A DNA stretch of 63,780 bases, from NCBI RefSeq assembly GCF_014306095.1, contig NZ_JACRWC010000039.1:1-63780 (forward strand), read 5' to 3'. The translations under genes and the position numbers were made by a program. The notes under the pieces are model-generated. The model made no database searches and had not been told where the DNA came from. It was given only the letters and a program-made list of their open reading frames with translations. This DNA comes from Lentihominibacter faecis. Lineage in GTDB: Bacteria > Bacillota > Clostridia > Peptostreptococcales > Anaerovoracaceae. Positions 1-8,034 of the stretch are shown in pieces; position 1 is the first letter of the stretch; each line of letters opens with the position of its first letter.

Positions 1-18
1 GATGTGTATAAGAGACAG
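1..18. other. Nextera/Tn5 mosaic-end adapter remnant
   Basis: The first 18 bases match the 3' part of the Nextera transposase adapter (the 19-bp Tn5 mosaic end, ending in AAGAGACAG). This is library sequence left on a contig end, not genome. The gene that follows is therefore cut by the assembly and not by a biological junction. Confidence 0.93.
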
Positions 19-728
19 CCGCCTTCTTGTTCTGCATAGTACTCGCCGTCATAGTTACCCGTAATTGCAGCGGTAGAATAACACTGGCTGATACTGTTGT
101 TCCCATTTAAAAATCCTGCAAGACCGCCTATGTATTTTTCTATATAAGAACCGCCGGTAATGGAACCGGTAGTATAACAGTTTCTAATGGTGGAATTGGT
201 CATCCAGTCCACCAAAATGCCTTTTCCGTAGGTGGAGGTATCATTCATCGGTATCACGATATCAGCATTTTCAATGCCGAGATTTTGCACAGTTGCATTG
301 TAGATAGCACCGAACAAACCATTTCTATACAAGTTATTGTTATTGTCTTTGTTTTCAGATTTTAGGCCCTCATGAGAATACAGGTTATAAACTACATGGC
401 TTTGTCCGTCAAAAATCCCCTGAAATGATCCCCAAGCCGTATTGGCTCCGTCACCGATAGAGATCCATTCATGGCCCGACAAATCCAAGTCATTATCAAG
501 ATAAACAGTTTTGTCCTTAAAATTTGCTGTTTTATCATTGACGAGCTTTGCCATGCCTGCCAACTGCTCGGCTGTTTGCAGATGAAATTCCGTTTCATTC
601 TCATCATACCAGCTTGTATCGGCTGTCCCATCCCAAGAGTCTGTGGTTTCTGCCGCAAATGCTGTCATGGGGACAAGCGCCATCACAAGGCACAACGCAA
701 GCAGAAGGCTTATAAGTTTCTTCTTCAT
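19..728 (-). CDS. Secreted GLUG-motif surface protein, N-terminal part only
   Basis: Reading leftward from an ATG at 728, preceded by a GGAGG ribosome site at 736-740, about 236 codons stay open to the contig edge. The protein begins with a clear signal peptide (KKK, a leucine-rich core, cleavage likely after TAFA near residue 25). It then has repeating units of the form NCYTTGSITGG and GGLAGFLNG, typical of GLUG repeats in cell-surface or adhesin-like beta-solenoid proteins of gut Firmicutes. The C-terminus, where an anchor would be expected, is missing. Its ligand is unknown. The GCCGA repeat lies about 240 bp upstream and could affect its expression, but that is inference. Confidence 0.8.
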
Positions 729-834
729 TTTCGTTCCTCCAAAATAATTCTATCCGCTATTTACTTTCTCCGACAGCGGACACGCCGGAGAAGATAGAAG
801 GTTTAACCGGAAAAGATTGATTTGCCGGTCGTGG

Positions 835-1095
835 TTAGGACTTCAATATCAAACCACCACCCTTCCGGCAAACGCAAAAAGCCGAAGCCAAGGCATAATG
901 CACCCTGTCTCCGGCAATCGGTTCGTTATAAATTCTATGAAATAAGACTTGACATACTGAAAAAACGGCGCTACGCTCCTGCCGAGCCGAGCCGAGCCGA
1001 GCCGAGCCGAGCCGAGCCGAGCCGAGCCGAGCCGAGCCGAGCCGAGCCGAGCCGAGCCGAGCCGAGCCGATAATTGTCGCATTTCCATTGGCCAT
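835..1095 (-). CDS. Possible small ORF running through the GCCGA repeat
   Basis: An ATG at 1095 sits 7 nt after a very strong ribosome site (GGAGGAGGA, 1103-1111). Ten codons later the frame enters the pentanucleotide repeat, read as a GSARL-type repeat, and it stops at 835 after 86 codons. A second in-frame route from an ATG at 1088 reaches a different tail that stops at 849. I recognise neither tail. A strong start followed directly by a 5-bp repeat is the arrangement of a phase-variable (contingency) locus. It may equally be a chance ORF, because the repeat is open in several frames. Confidence 0.3.
   Translation of the reverse strand: MANGNATIIGSARLGSARLGSARLGSARLGSARLGSARQERSAVFSVCQVLFHRIYNEPIAGDRVHYALASAFCVCRKGGGLILKS
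981..1070. repeat. Pentanucleotide microsatellite (GCCGA)18
   Basis: Eighteen perfect head-to-tail copies of GCCGA, 90 bp. Perfect pentanucleotide arrays of this length are rare in bacterial genomes outside phase-variable genes, where slipped-strand mispairing changes the reading frame or promoter spacing. It lies between a strong ribosome site on the minus strand and the signal-peptide gene that starts at 728. Confidence 0.97.
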
Positions 1096-1246
1096 AGTCA
1101 AGTCCTCCTCCCATAATTTCTAAAGAAAAAAGGATATAAAGCCCCCTACCCCATAGATATATAGTATTATTGCAGATTTTTCTCGAAATCTCAAGTAGTT
1201 TTCAGAATATTGCTCTCCTTTTTTCTCAAAGCATTGCCTTCTTCGA

Positions 1247-1402
1247 TTACTCACGGAACTTTATGACTTCTTGAATACTATTGGAATAACTGTTTCGCAT
1301 ACCGCATTTGTGGATCTTCAGCTCGTATTCCCTGATCTTTTCAAGCGCAGCTTCTAGATCCTCGATATCTCTCTGCTGAGATGGAGCCCGCCAGCATTCA
1401 TC
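1247..1402 (-). pseudogene. IS1182-type transposase remnant
   Basis: One minus-strand frame, open from 1402 to a stop at 1247, encodes a helix ending in GMRNSYSNS. The ERNSYSKTD segment after a charged helix is a hallmark of the central part of IS1182-family (DUF772) transposases. There is no start codon, the catalytic regions are absent, and the similarity breaks off right after the motif. This is a decayed insertion-sequence fragment. The match is from memory of the family motif and is short. Confidence 0.45.
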
Positions 1403-1618
1403 CTAACTGCTCCGTAATCCAAGATTAACGATGAAACACCCTCTAATTCATGCTCCTTACAAAGGCGTTCATCCTTATTTTGAGATATTGCGATTTTAGG
1501 ATGAAAAACCGCCTAAATATTTCCATTTTTTTCATCCAACCATACAACTTTTTCATCCTGACTCCCACCAGATATATCACTGGATCAAAAAATCAAGATG
1601 ATCTTCCGACATAAAAAT
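1403..1618. other. Non-coding stretch between remnant and terminators
   Basis: No start codon with a ribosome site and no recognisable protein on either strand. The segment is AT-rich and has several scattered GGATGA/TCATCC words in both orientations. I see no defined feature. Confidence 0.5.
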
Positions 1619-1660
1619 ATCTCCAGCCATACAACTACGGCTGGAGATAGAAAAATTTTG
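1619..1660. terminator. Hairpin terminator, probably bidirectional
   Basis: A perfect 10-bp inverted repeat (ATCTCCAGCC, 1619-1628, and its complement, 1639-1648) with a 10-nt loop. On the plus strand it is followed by a T-rich run within 1654-1669. On the minus strand it is followed at once by ATATTTTTAT. It may back up the terminator just after dapH. Confidence 0.55.
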
Positions 1661-1730
1661 TTTTTTATCGGTCTACTTGACAGTGAGCTGTTCAAGTGAG
1701 CAGCTCACACGTTAATGCGACAGCACCACC

Positions 1731-1769
1731 AAAAAAAGTGCGCAAAGAAATCAAAGATTTCTTTGCACA
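1731..1769 (-). terminator. Rho-independent terminator of the lysine operon
   Basis: On the minus strand, 26 nt past the dapH stop, a stem of about 13 bp (core GCAAAGAAATC with a 3-nt loop, 1739-1769) is followed by seven T's (complement of 1731-1737). Position and structure fit the end of the lysA-to-dapH transcript. Confidence 0.85.
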
Positions 1770-1794
1770 GATGTTGCTACTATATCCTGACCTC

Positions 1795-2487
1795 CTACAG
1801 CTTGCGCAGCAGATCTACGATTTCCAGCTTTTCGGCTGCCGTGTCGGAAGCGTCCTTGATGATCTTTGCAGGAACACCTGCCACGACTACACCTGCCGGT
1901 ACATCGTCTACTACGACTGCGCCTGCTGCTACGACTGCGCCCTTGCCGATGCGGCAGCCTTCCAGCACGACAGCATTAGCACCGATGACAACGTCATCTT
2001 CCACGATAACAGGCTGCGCGCTCGGCGGTTCGATAACCCCTGCCAGGACTGTACCTGCACCGATGTGACAGTTCTTGCCGACGGTTGCTCTGCCGCCCAG
2101 GACAGCGCCCATGTCGATCATGGATCCTTCGCCGATGACTGCGCCGATGTTGATGATCGCACCCATCATGATCACGGCATTATCACCGATCTCAACCTTG
2201 TCGCGAATGAATGCGCCCGGTTCGATACGAGCTTTGATATTCTTCATATCCAGAAGCGGGATAGCAGAATTTCTACAGTCGTTTTCTAACACGAAGTCTT
2301 CGATCTTGTCCGCATTTTCTGCGAGGATCGGCTGCACCACAGCCCAGTCGCCGAAGACGATCTTGTCCCCGTTTCCAAATACCTGGCATCCTGCAAAATC
2401 AACAGGTTCCTTTTCCTTGACGTAAACCTTTACCGGCGTCTTTTTTTCAGCGTTTCCAATGAATTCTATAATTTCTCTTGCTTCCAT
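1795..2487 (-). CDS. dapH: Tetrahydrodipicolinate N-acetyltransferase
   Basis: Transfers an acetyl group from acetyl-CoA to the amino group of tetrahydrodipicolinate in the acetylase branch of diaminopimelate/lysine synthesis, in the cytosol. The 230-residue length fits DapH. Residues 1-80 form the DapH N-terminal domain. From about residue 88 there is a left-handed beta-helix of hexapeptide repeats (for example VIMMGA, IGEGSM, IGAGTV), interrupted by the PPSAQPV loop usual in this family, then a helical C-terminus. It is the last gene of the operon, after dapB, and is followed by a terminator. Its presence argues for the acetyl rather than the succinyl or dehydrogenase route. The matching aminotransferase and deacetylase are not in this window. 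Confidence 0.93.
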   Translation of the reverse strand: MEAREIIEFIGNAEKKTPVKVYVKEKEPVDFAGCQVFGNGDKIVFGDWAVVQPILAENADKIEDFVLENDCRNSAIPLLDMKNIKARIEPGAFIRDKVEIGDNAVIMMGAIINIGAVIGEGSMIDMGAVLGGRATVGKNCHIGAGTVLAGVIEPPSAQPVIVEDDVVIGANAVVLEGCRIGKGAVVAAGAVVVDDVPAGVVVAGVPAKIIKDASDTAAEKLEIVDLLRKL

Positions 2488-2596
2488 GTTGCATATATCC
2501 TTTCGTTTGTTTTCTGCCGCCGGCCGCAGCGCGGCGGGTCTGCTTAAACCACAGAAAGCACCAGCCCGCCCGGACTGATGCTTTGATGTTTTTTCT

Positions 2597-3307
2597 TTAT
2601 CCGAATAACACGTCTTCCATCGTGTAATACCCGCTTTTAGCTTCCGCTGCGAAAGCTGCCGCTTTCAGCGCGCCTGCCGCGAAGATCTTCTTGGATCCGG
2701 CGGTGTGCTTGATCTCCAGCAGTTCGTCGTCACCGGCATACAGCACGGTGTGCTCCCCTGCGATGGAGCCTGCGCGAACAGCATGGATACCGATTTCCTT
2801 GCCCCTCTTGCGGTTTCCTTCTCTTCCGTACACATGATCATAGGCACCGTCCGGATTTGCTGCCGACAGCAGCATCTTAGCCGTTCCACTCGGTGCATCC
2901 AGCTTCTTGTTATGATGCTTTTCGATGATCTCGATGTCGAAGGTATCTTCCAGGATCGGCGTGATCTCTGCCACCACCCGCTTCATCACGTTGATGCCGA
3001 GGGAGTAGTTGGCGGAAAACACCACCGGAACTTCCCGACCCAGCGCTTGTATCTTCGCTGTTTCTTCATCTGAAAATCCTGTCGTTGCGATGACCGCCGG
3101 ACACTTATTCTCCTCGCAATAAGCCATCACCATCGGCAGGTTGGCCGGGTTGCTGAAGTCGATGACTACATCCACATCGTCAAGATCTGCCAGGCTTTCC
3201 CCCTTGAGCGGATCCACCATACCCGCCAGGGCAAAGCCATCCTTTTCTTCTATCATCTGCGCCAGCACGTGTCCCATTGCGCCGCCGCCTAATACTGCTA
3301 CGTTCAT
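2597..3307 (-). CDS. dapB: 4-hydroxy-tetrahydrodipicolinate reductase
   Basis: NAD(P)H-dependent reduction of the DapA product to tetrahydrodipicolinate. The N-terminus carries the nucleotide-binding glycine loop (GGGAMG, near residue 7). The catalytic and substrate-binding segment [15 protein letters not shown] lies near residue 130. At 236 residues it is a little shorter than most DapB proteins. The start ATG at 3307 has an AAAGGGG ribosome site. It lies 17 bp after dapA and 109 bp before dapH. That gap holds a GC-rich dyad (about 2520-2580) without a clear T-run. Confidence 0.95.
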   Translation of the reverse strand: MNVAVLGGGAMGHVLAQMIEEKDGFALAGMVDPLKGESLADLDDVDVVIDFSNPANLPMVMAYCEENKCPAVIATTGFSDEETAKIQALGREVPVVFSANYSLGINVMKRVVAEITPILEDTFDIEIIEKHHNKKLDAPSGTAKMLLSAANPDGAYDHVYGREGNRKRGKEIGIHAVRAGSIAGEHTVLYAGDDELLEIKHTAGSKKIFAAGALKAAAFAAEAKSGYYTMEDVLFG

Positions 3308-3324
3308 TGTTGTCCCCTTTCGTA

Positions 3325-4206
3325 TTAGATGATCCCCAGCTTCTCCATTTCAGCTTTCAGCACAGCCTTTGTGTCGTCCGCCATCGGGCAGAGCGGCAGT
3401 CTGTATCCGCCCACGTTGAGCCCTGCCATGTTCATAGCTTCCTTGATCGGGATCGGGTTTGTTTCGATAAACAGCGCATTGATGAAGTCCAGATATTTCA
3501 GCTGCATCTTTCTGGCTGTTTCGAAGTCGCCGTTCTGACATGCCATAGCGATGTCGTGGACTTCCTTCGGCAGGATGTTGGCCATTACAGAGATGGATCC
3601 CGCACCGCCCATGGACATGAGAGCTACGTTGATATCGTCGTTACCGGAGTAAACGTTGAAATTTTCGTTGATCAGCTTGGAGAACTGGCAGATCAGGGAC
3701 ATGTTGCCGCTGGCTTCTTTGATCCCCACGATGTTCTTGTGCTGGCTGATCTCCGCCAGTGCTTCGTAAGTAAGGGATACGCCCGTTCTGCCCGGTACGT
3801 TATAAACATAAACCGGTGTATGGACCGCATCTGCCACCTGCATGAAGTGGTTTACCATGCCGGCTTTGCTGGCCTTGTTGTAGTACGGTGTGATGACCAG
3901 AAGTCCGTCCGCTCCCATCTTCTCATATTTTAAACTCTGTTCGATCGCCACCATGGTGTTGTTGGATCCGCTGCCGACGATGATCGGAACTCTTCCCTTT
4001 GCCTGTTCGATAGAGATCCGTGCGATTTCATCTTCTTCGGAAACGGTCAGTGTCGGCGTTTCAGCCGTCGTTCCCAGCACCAGAATTGCGTCTGTCTGCT
4101 GATCCACGTGCCAGTCGATCAGCTCCCGCAGTCTTTTATAATTAACGCTTCCGTCCTCATTAAACGGTGTAATAAGCGCTACCATCGATCCTCGAATCAT
4201 TTTCAT
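3325..4206 (-). CDS. dapA: 4-hydroxy-tetrahydrodipicolinate synthase
   Basis: Class I aldolase condensing pyruvate with aspartate semialdehyde, the first committed step toward diaminopimelate. It is 293 residues, the normal length. The Schiff-base lysine is K163 (GIKEASG), the catalytic tyrosine is Y135 (YNVPGR), and the GTTAE loop (residues 45-49) is intact. An AGAAGGGAG ribosome site precedes the ATG. It is the fourth gene of the lysine operon, with only 18 bp separating it from dapF. Confidence 0.96.
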   Translation of the reverse strand: MKMIRGSMVALITPFNEDGSVNYKRLRELIDWHVDQQTDAILVLGTTAETPTLTVSEEDEIARISIEQAKGRVPIIVGSGSNNTMVAIEQSLKYEKMGADGLLVITPYYNKASKAGMVNHFMQVADAVHTPVYVYNVPGRTGVSLTYEALAEISQHKNIVGIKEASGNMSLICQFSKLINENFNVYSGNDDINVALMSMGGAGSISVMANILPKEVHDIAMACQNGDFETARKMQLKYLDFINALFIETNPIPIKEAMNMAGLNVGGYRLPLCPMADDTKAVLKAEMEKLGII

Positions 4207-4224
4207 TCTCCCTTCTGAACTCTA

Positions 4225-5079
4225 CTAATATAACTTACCTTCTAATACATGAACCGACGGACCTTCCATCATAACGTGACCGTCGTCTTTGATTTCGATT
4301 TTCAGGCTTCCCAGCGGCAGGATCACCTCTGCGGTTTTGCTGCAAAGTCCCTTGCGGGCTGCCGTCACTACCGACGCGCATGCCCCCGTGCCACACGCCT
4401 GTGTCATGCCCACTCCGCGTTCGTAGGTGATCATCTGCAACGTATGATCGTCTAACACTTTCACGAAGTTGACGTTGGTTTTTTCTGCAAAGGTCGGGGC
4501 GTTGCAGATCTCTTCGCCAAGGGTCTCGATCCAGTCGGCTTCCACATCGTCTACAAAGAGCACCGTGTGGATCGTTCCCATAAAGAGGCTGCTTACTGTC
4601 AGTGTATTCCCGTCCTTCAAAGAAAGTTCCAGTTCTAACAGATCCGGCGCATCGGATTCAACACATACGGCTGCCGGGTCAAATATCGGGCATCCCATGT
4701 CGATCTGCACCCGGAACGGATCGGTGCTTTTCACTTCCACCACCATATCGCCTGCCAGGGTCTTCACCGGATATGCATCGCCCGTGCGGATCTTGTGATC
4801 CCTGCAGTAATGGGCGAAACAGCGGATGCCGTTGCCGCACATCGGTGCTCTGCTGCCGTCTCTGTTGAAAAAAACCATTTCCAAAACAGGCTCCGTCCGA
4901 ACGATGATAAAGCCGTCTGCGCCGACGCCTACGCTCTCGTCGCAGACCCTGGCCGCGAACTTTGCATAAGCACCCGCACTCTCCTCACCGCAGGGCACTC
5001 CCAGCTGCTCTGCCAGCTCCGCTTCCTGCATGATGACGAAGTTGTTGCCACAGCCGTGATATTTTGAAATATTATACAT
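4225..5079 (-). CDS. dapF: Diaminopimelate epimerase
   Basis: Converts LL- to meso-diaminopimelate, the substrate of LysA and of peptidoglycan synthesis. The two catalytic cysteines of this cofactor-independent racemase are visible, one in PMCGNGIRC (C81) and one in QACGTGACA in the C-terminal half. At 284 residues it has family length. The start ATG at 5079 follows an AGGAAAGG-type site. Having a dapF here is consistent with an acetylase pathway that produces the LL isomer. Confidence 0.95.
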   Translation of the reverse strand: MYNISKYHGCGNNFVIMQEAELAEQLGVPCGEESAGAYAKFAARVCDESVGVGADGFIIVRTEPVLEMVFFNRDGSRAPMCGNGIRCFAHYCRDHKIRTGDAYPVKTLAGDMVVEVKSTDPFRVQIDMGCPIFDPAAVCVESDAPDLLELELSLKDGNTLTVSSLFMGTIHTVLFVDDVEADWIETLGEEICNAPTFAEKTNVNFVKVLDDHTLQMITYERGVGMTQACGTGACASVVTAARKGLCSKTAEVILPLGSLKIEIKDDGHVMMEGPSVHVLEGKLY

Positions 5080-5120
5080 TTACCTTTCCTTTTACCTTTC
5101 CCGCCGTGCCTATGCTTTGT

Positions 5121-6356
5121 TTACAGGTGGAAAGCTCTGCACAGCGCGATAGCTGCCTTCAGTTTCTGATCCATCGCTACCGTTACGGAAATGGAGATTT
5201 CCGACGTTGTGATGTGGTAGTAACGGATGCCGTTTTCGGCCAGGATCTGGAACACCTTGCCGGATACGCCGGAGTGAGTCGCCATGCCGACGCCAACCAG
5301 CGAGATCATTGCCAGGTCAGATACTCTGTCGATGACGATGTCCTTGAATTCGTCCTGCTTGGCCAGTTCTACCTCCAGCGTATTTCCCTGCTTGTCGTCA
5401 CAGCTGAAGGATACTGTGCAGGATCCGTCTGCAGCCATCTGCTGCGAGATCATGTCCACATTGATCCCCAGTTCTCCGAGAATGCGGAAACATTCTGCAA
5501 CAGCCTTCCCGTCAGACGGTACGTTCCGCAGTGTAAAGATCGATATTTCATCCTGGATGCCCATTCCTGTAACAGGCATATCCTCTACTACGAGGTTTTC
5601 ATTTACAATCATTTCCTTATTCACGATATATGTTCCTTTACTCTTATCTTTTTCCAAAGACTTCCCTAAAAATAACTTCACATTATATTTTTTTGCCAGC
5701 TCGACAGCTCTGGTCTCTACCTTGTCTGCACCGAGGTTGGTCATTTCCATCATTTCTTCGTAAGTGATGGCCTTGATCGGTCTGGCTTCCGGATACATCT
5801 GCGGATCTGCCGTATACATGCATTCCGCCGTCGTGTAGAATTCACAGTCCCAGCCGAAGTGAGCCGCGATACCAACTGCTGTGATGTCGGAGCCGCCTCT
5901 GCCCAGGTCGATGATGTCTTTTGTTTCATCGATCCCCTGGAATCCGGCTACGACAGCCACCTTGCCTGCGCTGATGATCTCCTGTACTCTCTCCGTATTG
6001 ATCTCTTTCACGTTGGCGTACTCGTCTGCAAAGTACGGATGCGCCACGATCTCTCTCTTGCAGCCCATCATGGACTCTGCTTCCACTCCCATGTCGCTGA
6101 GAGCGATAGCCAGAAGCGATGCCGACTGCTGTTCGCCTGCCGCCAGAAGGACTTCCAGCTCACGTTTCGGGATGTCCTGACCGGCTTCTTTGGCCATTGC
6201 GATGAGATCTCCTGTCGACTGTCCCATGTTGCCGACAACGATCACCATGTTTTCATATTGTCCCCGCAGCGATGCGATGTGTGCTGCGACCTCCCTGAGC
6301 TTTTTCATGGAGTAAAGACTTCTGCCGTTGTATTTTTGTACGATATTAATTGTCAT
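5121..6356 (-). CDS. lysC: Aspartate kinase, divergent active site
   Basis: A 411-residue protein with an amino-acid kinase domain (about 1-240) and two C-terminal ACT domains (about 270-400), the architecture of monofunctional lysine-sensitive aspartate kinases that phosphorylate aspartate. Motifs depart from the consensus. The usual KFGGTSV is KYNGRSL (the lysine K8 is kept), the usual SAMGK reads GNMGQ, and the usual YTDVDGVYT reads YTTAECMYT. GRGGSD is intact. So the fold is clear, but activity is less certain than for a standard LysC, and a regulatory or altered-specificity paralogue is possible. An AGGAGG site sits only 2 nt before the ATG. It lies 6 bp after lysA. No aspartate-semialdehyde dehydrogenase is present nearby. 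Confidence 0.85.
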   Translation of the reverse strand: MTINIVQKYNGRSLYSMKKLREVAAHIASLRGQYENMVIVVGNMGQSTGDLIAMAKEAGQDIPKRELEVLLAAGEQQSASLLAIALSDMGVEAESMMGCKREIVAHPYFADEYANVKEINTERVQEIISAGKVAVVAGFQGIDETKDIIDLGRGGSDITAVGIAAHFGWDCEFYTTAECMYTADPQMYPEARPIKAITYEEMMEMTNLGADKVETRAVELAKKYNVKLFLGKSLEKDKSKGTYIVNKEMIVNENLVVEDMPVTGMGIQDEISIFTLRNVPSDGKAVAECFRILGELGINVDMISQQMAADGSCTVSFSCDDKQGNTLEVELAKQDEFKDIVIDRVSDLAMISLVGVGMATHSGVSGKVFQILAENGIRYYHITTSEISISVTVAMDQKLKAAIALCRAFHL

Positions 6357-6362
6357 CGCCTC

Positions 6363-7628
6363 CTATTCTATTTCCAGATCATACTGATCCGCATAGCTCT
6401 CTCTTCTGATCACGACCCGTGCTTTGCCATGTCCTGCAAATACCACCGCAGGTCTTCCCAGACGGTTGTAGTTGCTTGCCATGGAATATCCGTAAGCCCC
6501 CGTGGAATACACGGCGAGCAGATCGCCTGATTTGGCTTCTGGGAGTTTTATGGTGTCGATAAGCACGTCTCCCGATTCACAGTTCTTGCCGGCGATGCAG
6601 TAAGTATGCCATGCCGGCTCCTTATATTTCTCTGCCAGCACAGCCCGGTAGCCTGCATCGTACAGTGCCGGGCGGATGTTATCGCTCATGCCTCCGTCTA
6701 CGAACAGGTAGTCCTTGGTGCCGCTCCGTTTCCTGTCTCCGATGGTGTAAAGTGTATAGCCTGCCTCACCTACCATCGCACGTCCCGGCTCCGTAATGAG
6801 CTTCGAAATGGAGATGTCCTTTTCCTGGATACACCTCTCCGTATATTTTACCATAGTTTTGCACATTTGTCCCAGAGAAATCGGCTGATCTTCCTCCAGA
6901 TATTTGATGCCGAATCCGCCGCCGATGGATAGCTCCGTCTGCTCCATGCCGTACTCTCTCTGAACATATGCCAGGAAGTAAGTCATGGTATCGATGGCTT
7001 TCTCAAAAGATCGCGCATCCATGATCTGTGAACCGATGTGGCTGTGGAATCCTGCCAGTCTCACATGACTGCTTTCCGCCAGAAGTTCGATCACCTGTCC
7101 GATGTGCTCCGTATCGTCGATGAAGATCCCGAACTTGGAATCCGGCTTTGCCGTCATGATGTATTCATGCGTATGAGCTGAGATCCCCGGATTGACACGC
7201 AGCAGCGCTTTCGTCTGGATGTGTTTTTCCATGGCGATCTCGATGAGCCTGCGACATTCCATCACATTGTCGATCACGAAATAGCCGACTCCCAGTTCCA
7301 GTGCTTCTTCGATCTCTTTATTGCTCTTGTTGTTGCCGTGGAAGTAGACCTTGCTCATGTCCACGCCTGCCCGGCTCATACCGTAAAGCTCACCGCCGCT
7401 GACCGCGTCAAACCCCAGCCCCTGCGCTGCAAGCAGTTTGAACAGTGCGATGGATGAGAATGCCTTCGATGCATAAGCGACCTCCGTCTTGAACATATCG
7501 GATGAGAAATTCTCCATGGCATCTTTCGCCTGTGCTATGATCTTGTCTTCGTCGTAAACGTAAAGTGGAGTTCCGAAATTATCCGCCAGCTGCCTTGCGC
7601 TGACACCTCCGATCTGTAATGTTTCCAT
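6363..7628 (-). CDS. lysA: Diaminopimelate decarboxylase
   Basis: PLP enzyme of fold type III that decarboxylates meso-diaminopimelate to L-lysine. It is 421 residues from the chosen ATG at 7628, which has an AAGGGG ribosome site. An upstream ATG at 7658 has none. The PLP lysine is K55 (AYASKAFSS), SIGGGFG binds the phosphate, and NCESGD supplies the active-site cysteine from the partner subunit. It is the first gene of the operon, directly downstream of the lysine riboswitch and its terminator, so lysine should reduce expression of the whole set. Confidence 0.95.
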   Translation of the reverse strand: METLQIGGVSARQLADNFGTPLYVYDEDKIIAQAKDAMENFSSDMFKTEVAYASKAFSSIALFKLLAAQGLGFDAVSGGELYGMSRAGVDMSKVYFHGNNKSNKEIEEALELGVGYFVIDNVMECRRLIEIAMEKHIQTKALLRVNPGISAHTHEYIMTAKPDSKFGIFIDDTEHIGQVIELLAESSHVRLAGFHSHIGSQIMDARSFEKAIDTMTYFLAYVQREYGMEQTELSIGGGFGIKYLEEDQPISLGQMCKTMVKYTERCIQEKDISISKLITEPGRAMVGEAGYTLYTIGDRKRSGTKDYLFVDGGMSDNIRPALYDAGYRAVLAEKYKEPAWHTYCIAGKNCESGDVLIDTIKLPEAKSGDLLAVYSTGAYGYSMASNYNRLGRPAVVFAGHGKARVVIRRESYADQYDLEIE

Positions 7629-7721
7629 AATGTGTTTCCCCTTGTCATGTATTTGCAAAATGATGGAGGCAGATCGTGTGCAGATCTCGTAAGAATGGGC
7701 GCCAGTATAACGGCTCCTGCT

Positions 7722-7757
7722 GAAAAAAAGAAAGTCAGCAGGGCACTCCCTACTGAC
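7722..7757 (-). terminator. Riboswitch expression-platform terminator
   Basis: On the minus strand a 10-bp stem with a 4-nt loop (7734-7757, GTCAGTAGGG paired with its near-complement) is followed by TTTCTTTTTTT (complement of 7722-7732). It lies between the lysine aptamer and lysA, where a ligand-controlled intrinsic terminator belongs. Confidence 0.88.
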
Positions 7758-7792
7758 TGATACTCAAAATAAAAGATGTCATATAAGTAAGA

Positions 7793-7951
7793 ATAGCGCC
7801 CCTGCCAGGCAGACCCGGCAGACAGTCATGCAGCTATTGACTGCATGCCCACCGAAACAACACGCCTGCGGCTTCGGTTCGGCGGAGGATGCCTCCAAGT
7901 AAGTCACAGCCCGCCGGCTACTTAGCTCTTCTTCTGCTCCGCACCTCTATC
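7793..7951 (-). promoter_or_regulatory. Lysine riboswitch (L box)
   Basis: The minus-strand leader begins with ATAGAGGTGC (7941-7950) and ends with a pairing GCGCTAT (7793-7799), forming the closing P1 helix. Between them lie the AAGAAGAGCTAAGTA segment, a GCCGAACCGAAGCCGC arm and a CATGCAG/CTGCATG hairpin followed by ACTGTC, all matching the lysine-riboswitch layout. It is followed by an intrinsic terminator and then lysA. This is the known family that lowers lysine-gene transcription when lysine is bound. The call rests on recalled consensus, not on a covariance-model search. Confidence 0.88.
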
Positions 7952-7976
7952 ATTTTATTGATTTGTATTGCCCTTA

Positions 7977-8005
7977 AGTATACAGTACTGATCCCGGTTT
8001 GACAA
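7977..8005 (-). promoter_or_regulatory. Sigma-A-type promoter of the lysine operon
   Basis: On the minus strand TTGTCA (8000-8005) and TATACT (7977-7982) are separated by 17 bp, close to the vegetative consensus. The predicted start near 7970 is about 20 nt before the riboswitch. Confidence 0.8.
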
Positions 8006-8034
8006 GAGGGGAATTTAAAAAAATTCCACGCCCA

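Noticed and set aside
822-1073. Plus-strand frame with AEPSR repeats through the GCCGA array
   Set aside because: No ribosome site, and openness is due to the repeat itself. The minus strand has the strong start.
1677-1708. Promoter TTGACA at 1677 with a following inverted repeat
   Set aside because: No -10 box at the right distance and no gene downstream on the plus strand.
2514-2580. Terminator between dapB and dapH
   Set aside because: GC-rich dyads are present but no T-run follows on the minus strand. dapH most likely stays in the operon.
7629-7658. Upstream start for lysA at 7658
   Set aside because: No ribosome site there, while the ATG at 7628 has AAGGGG and matches the family start.
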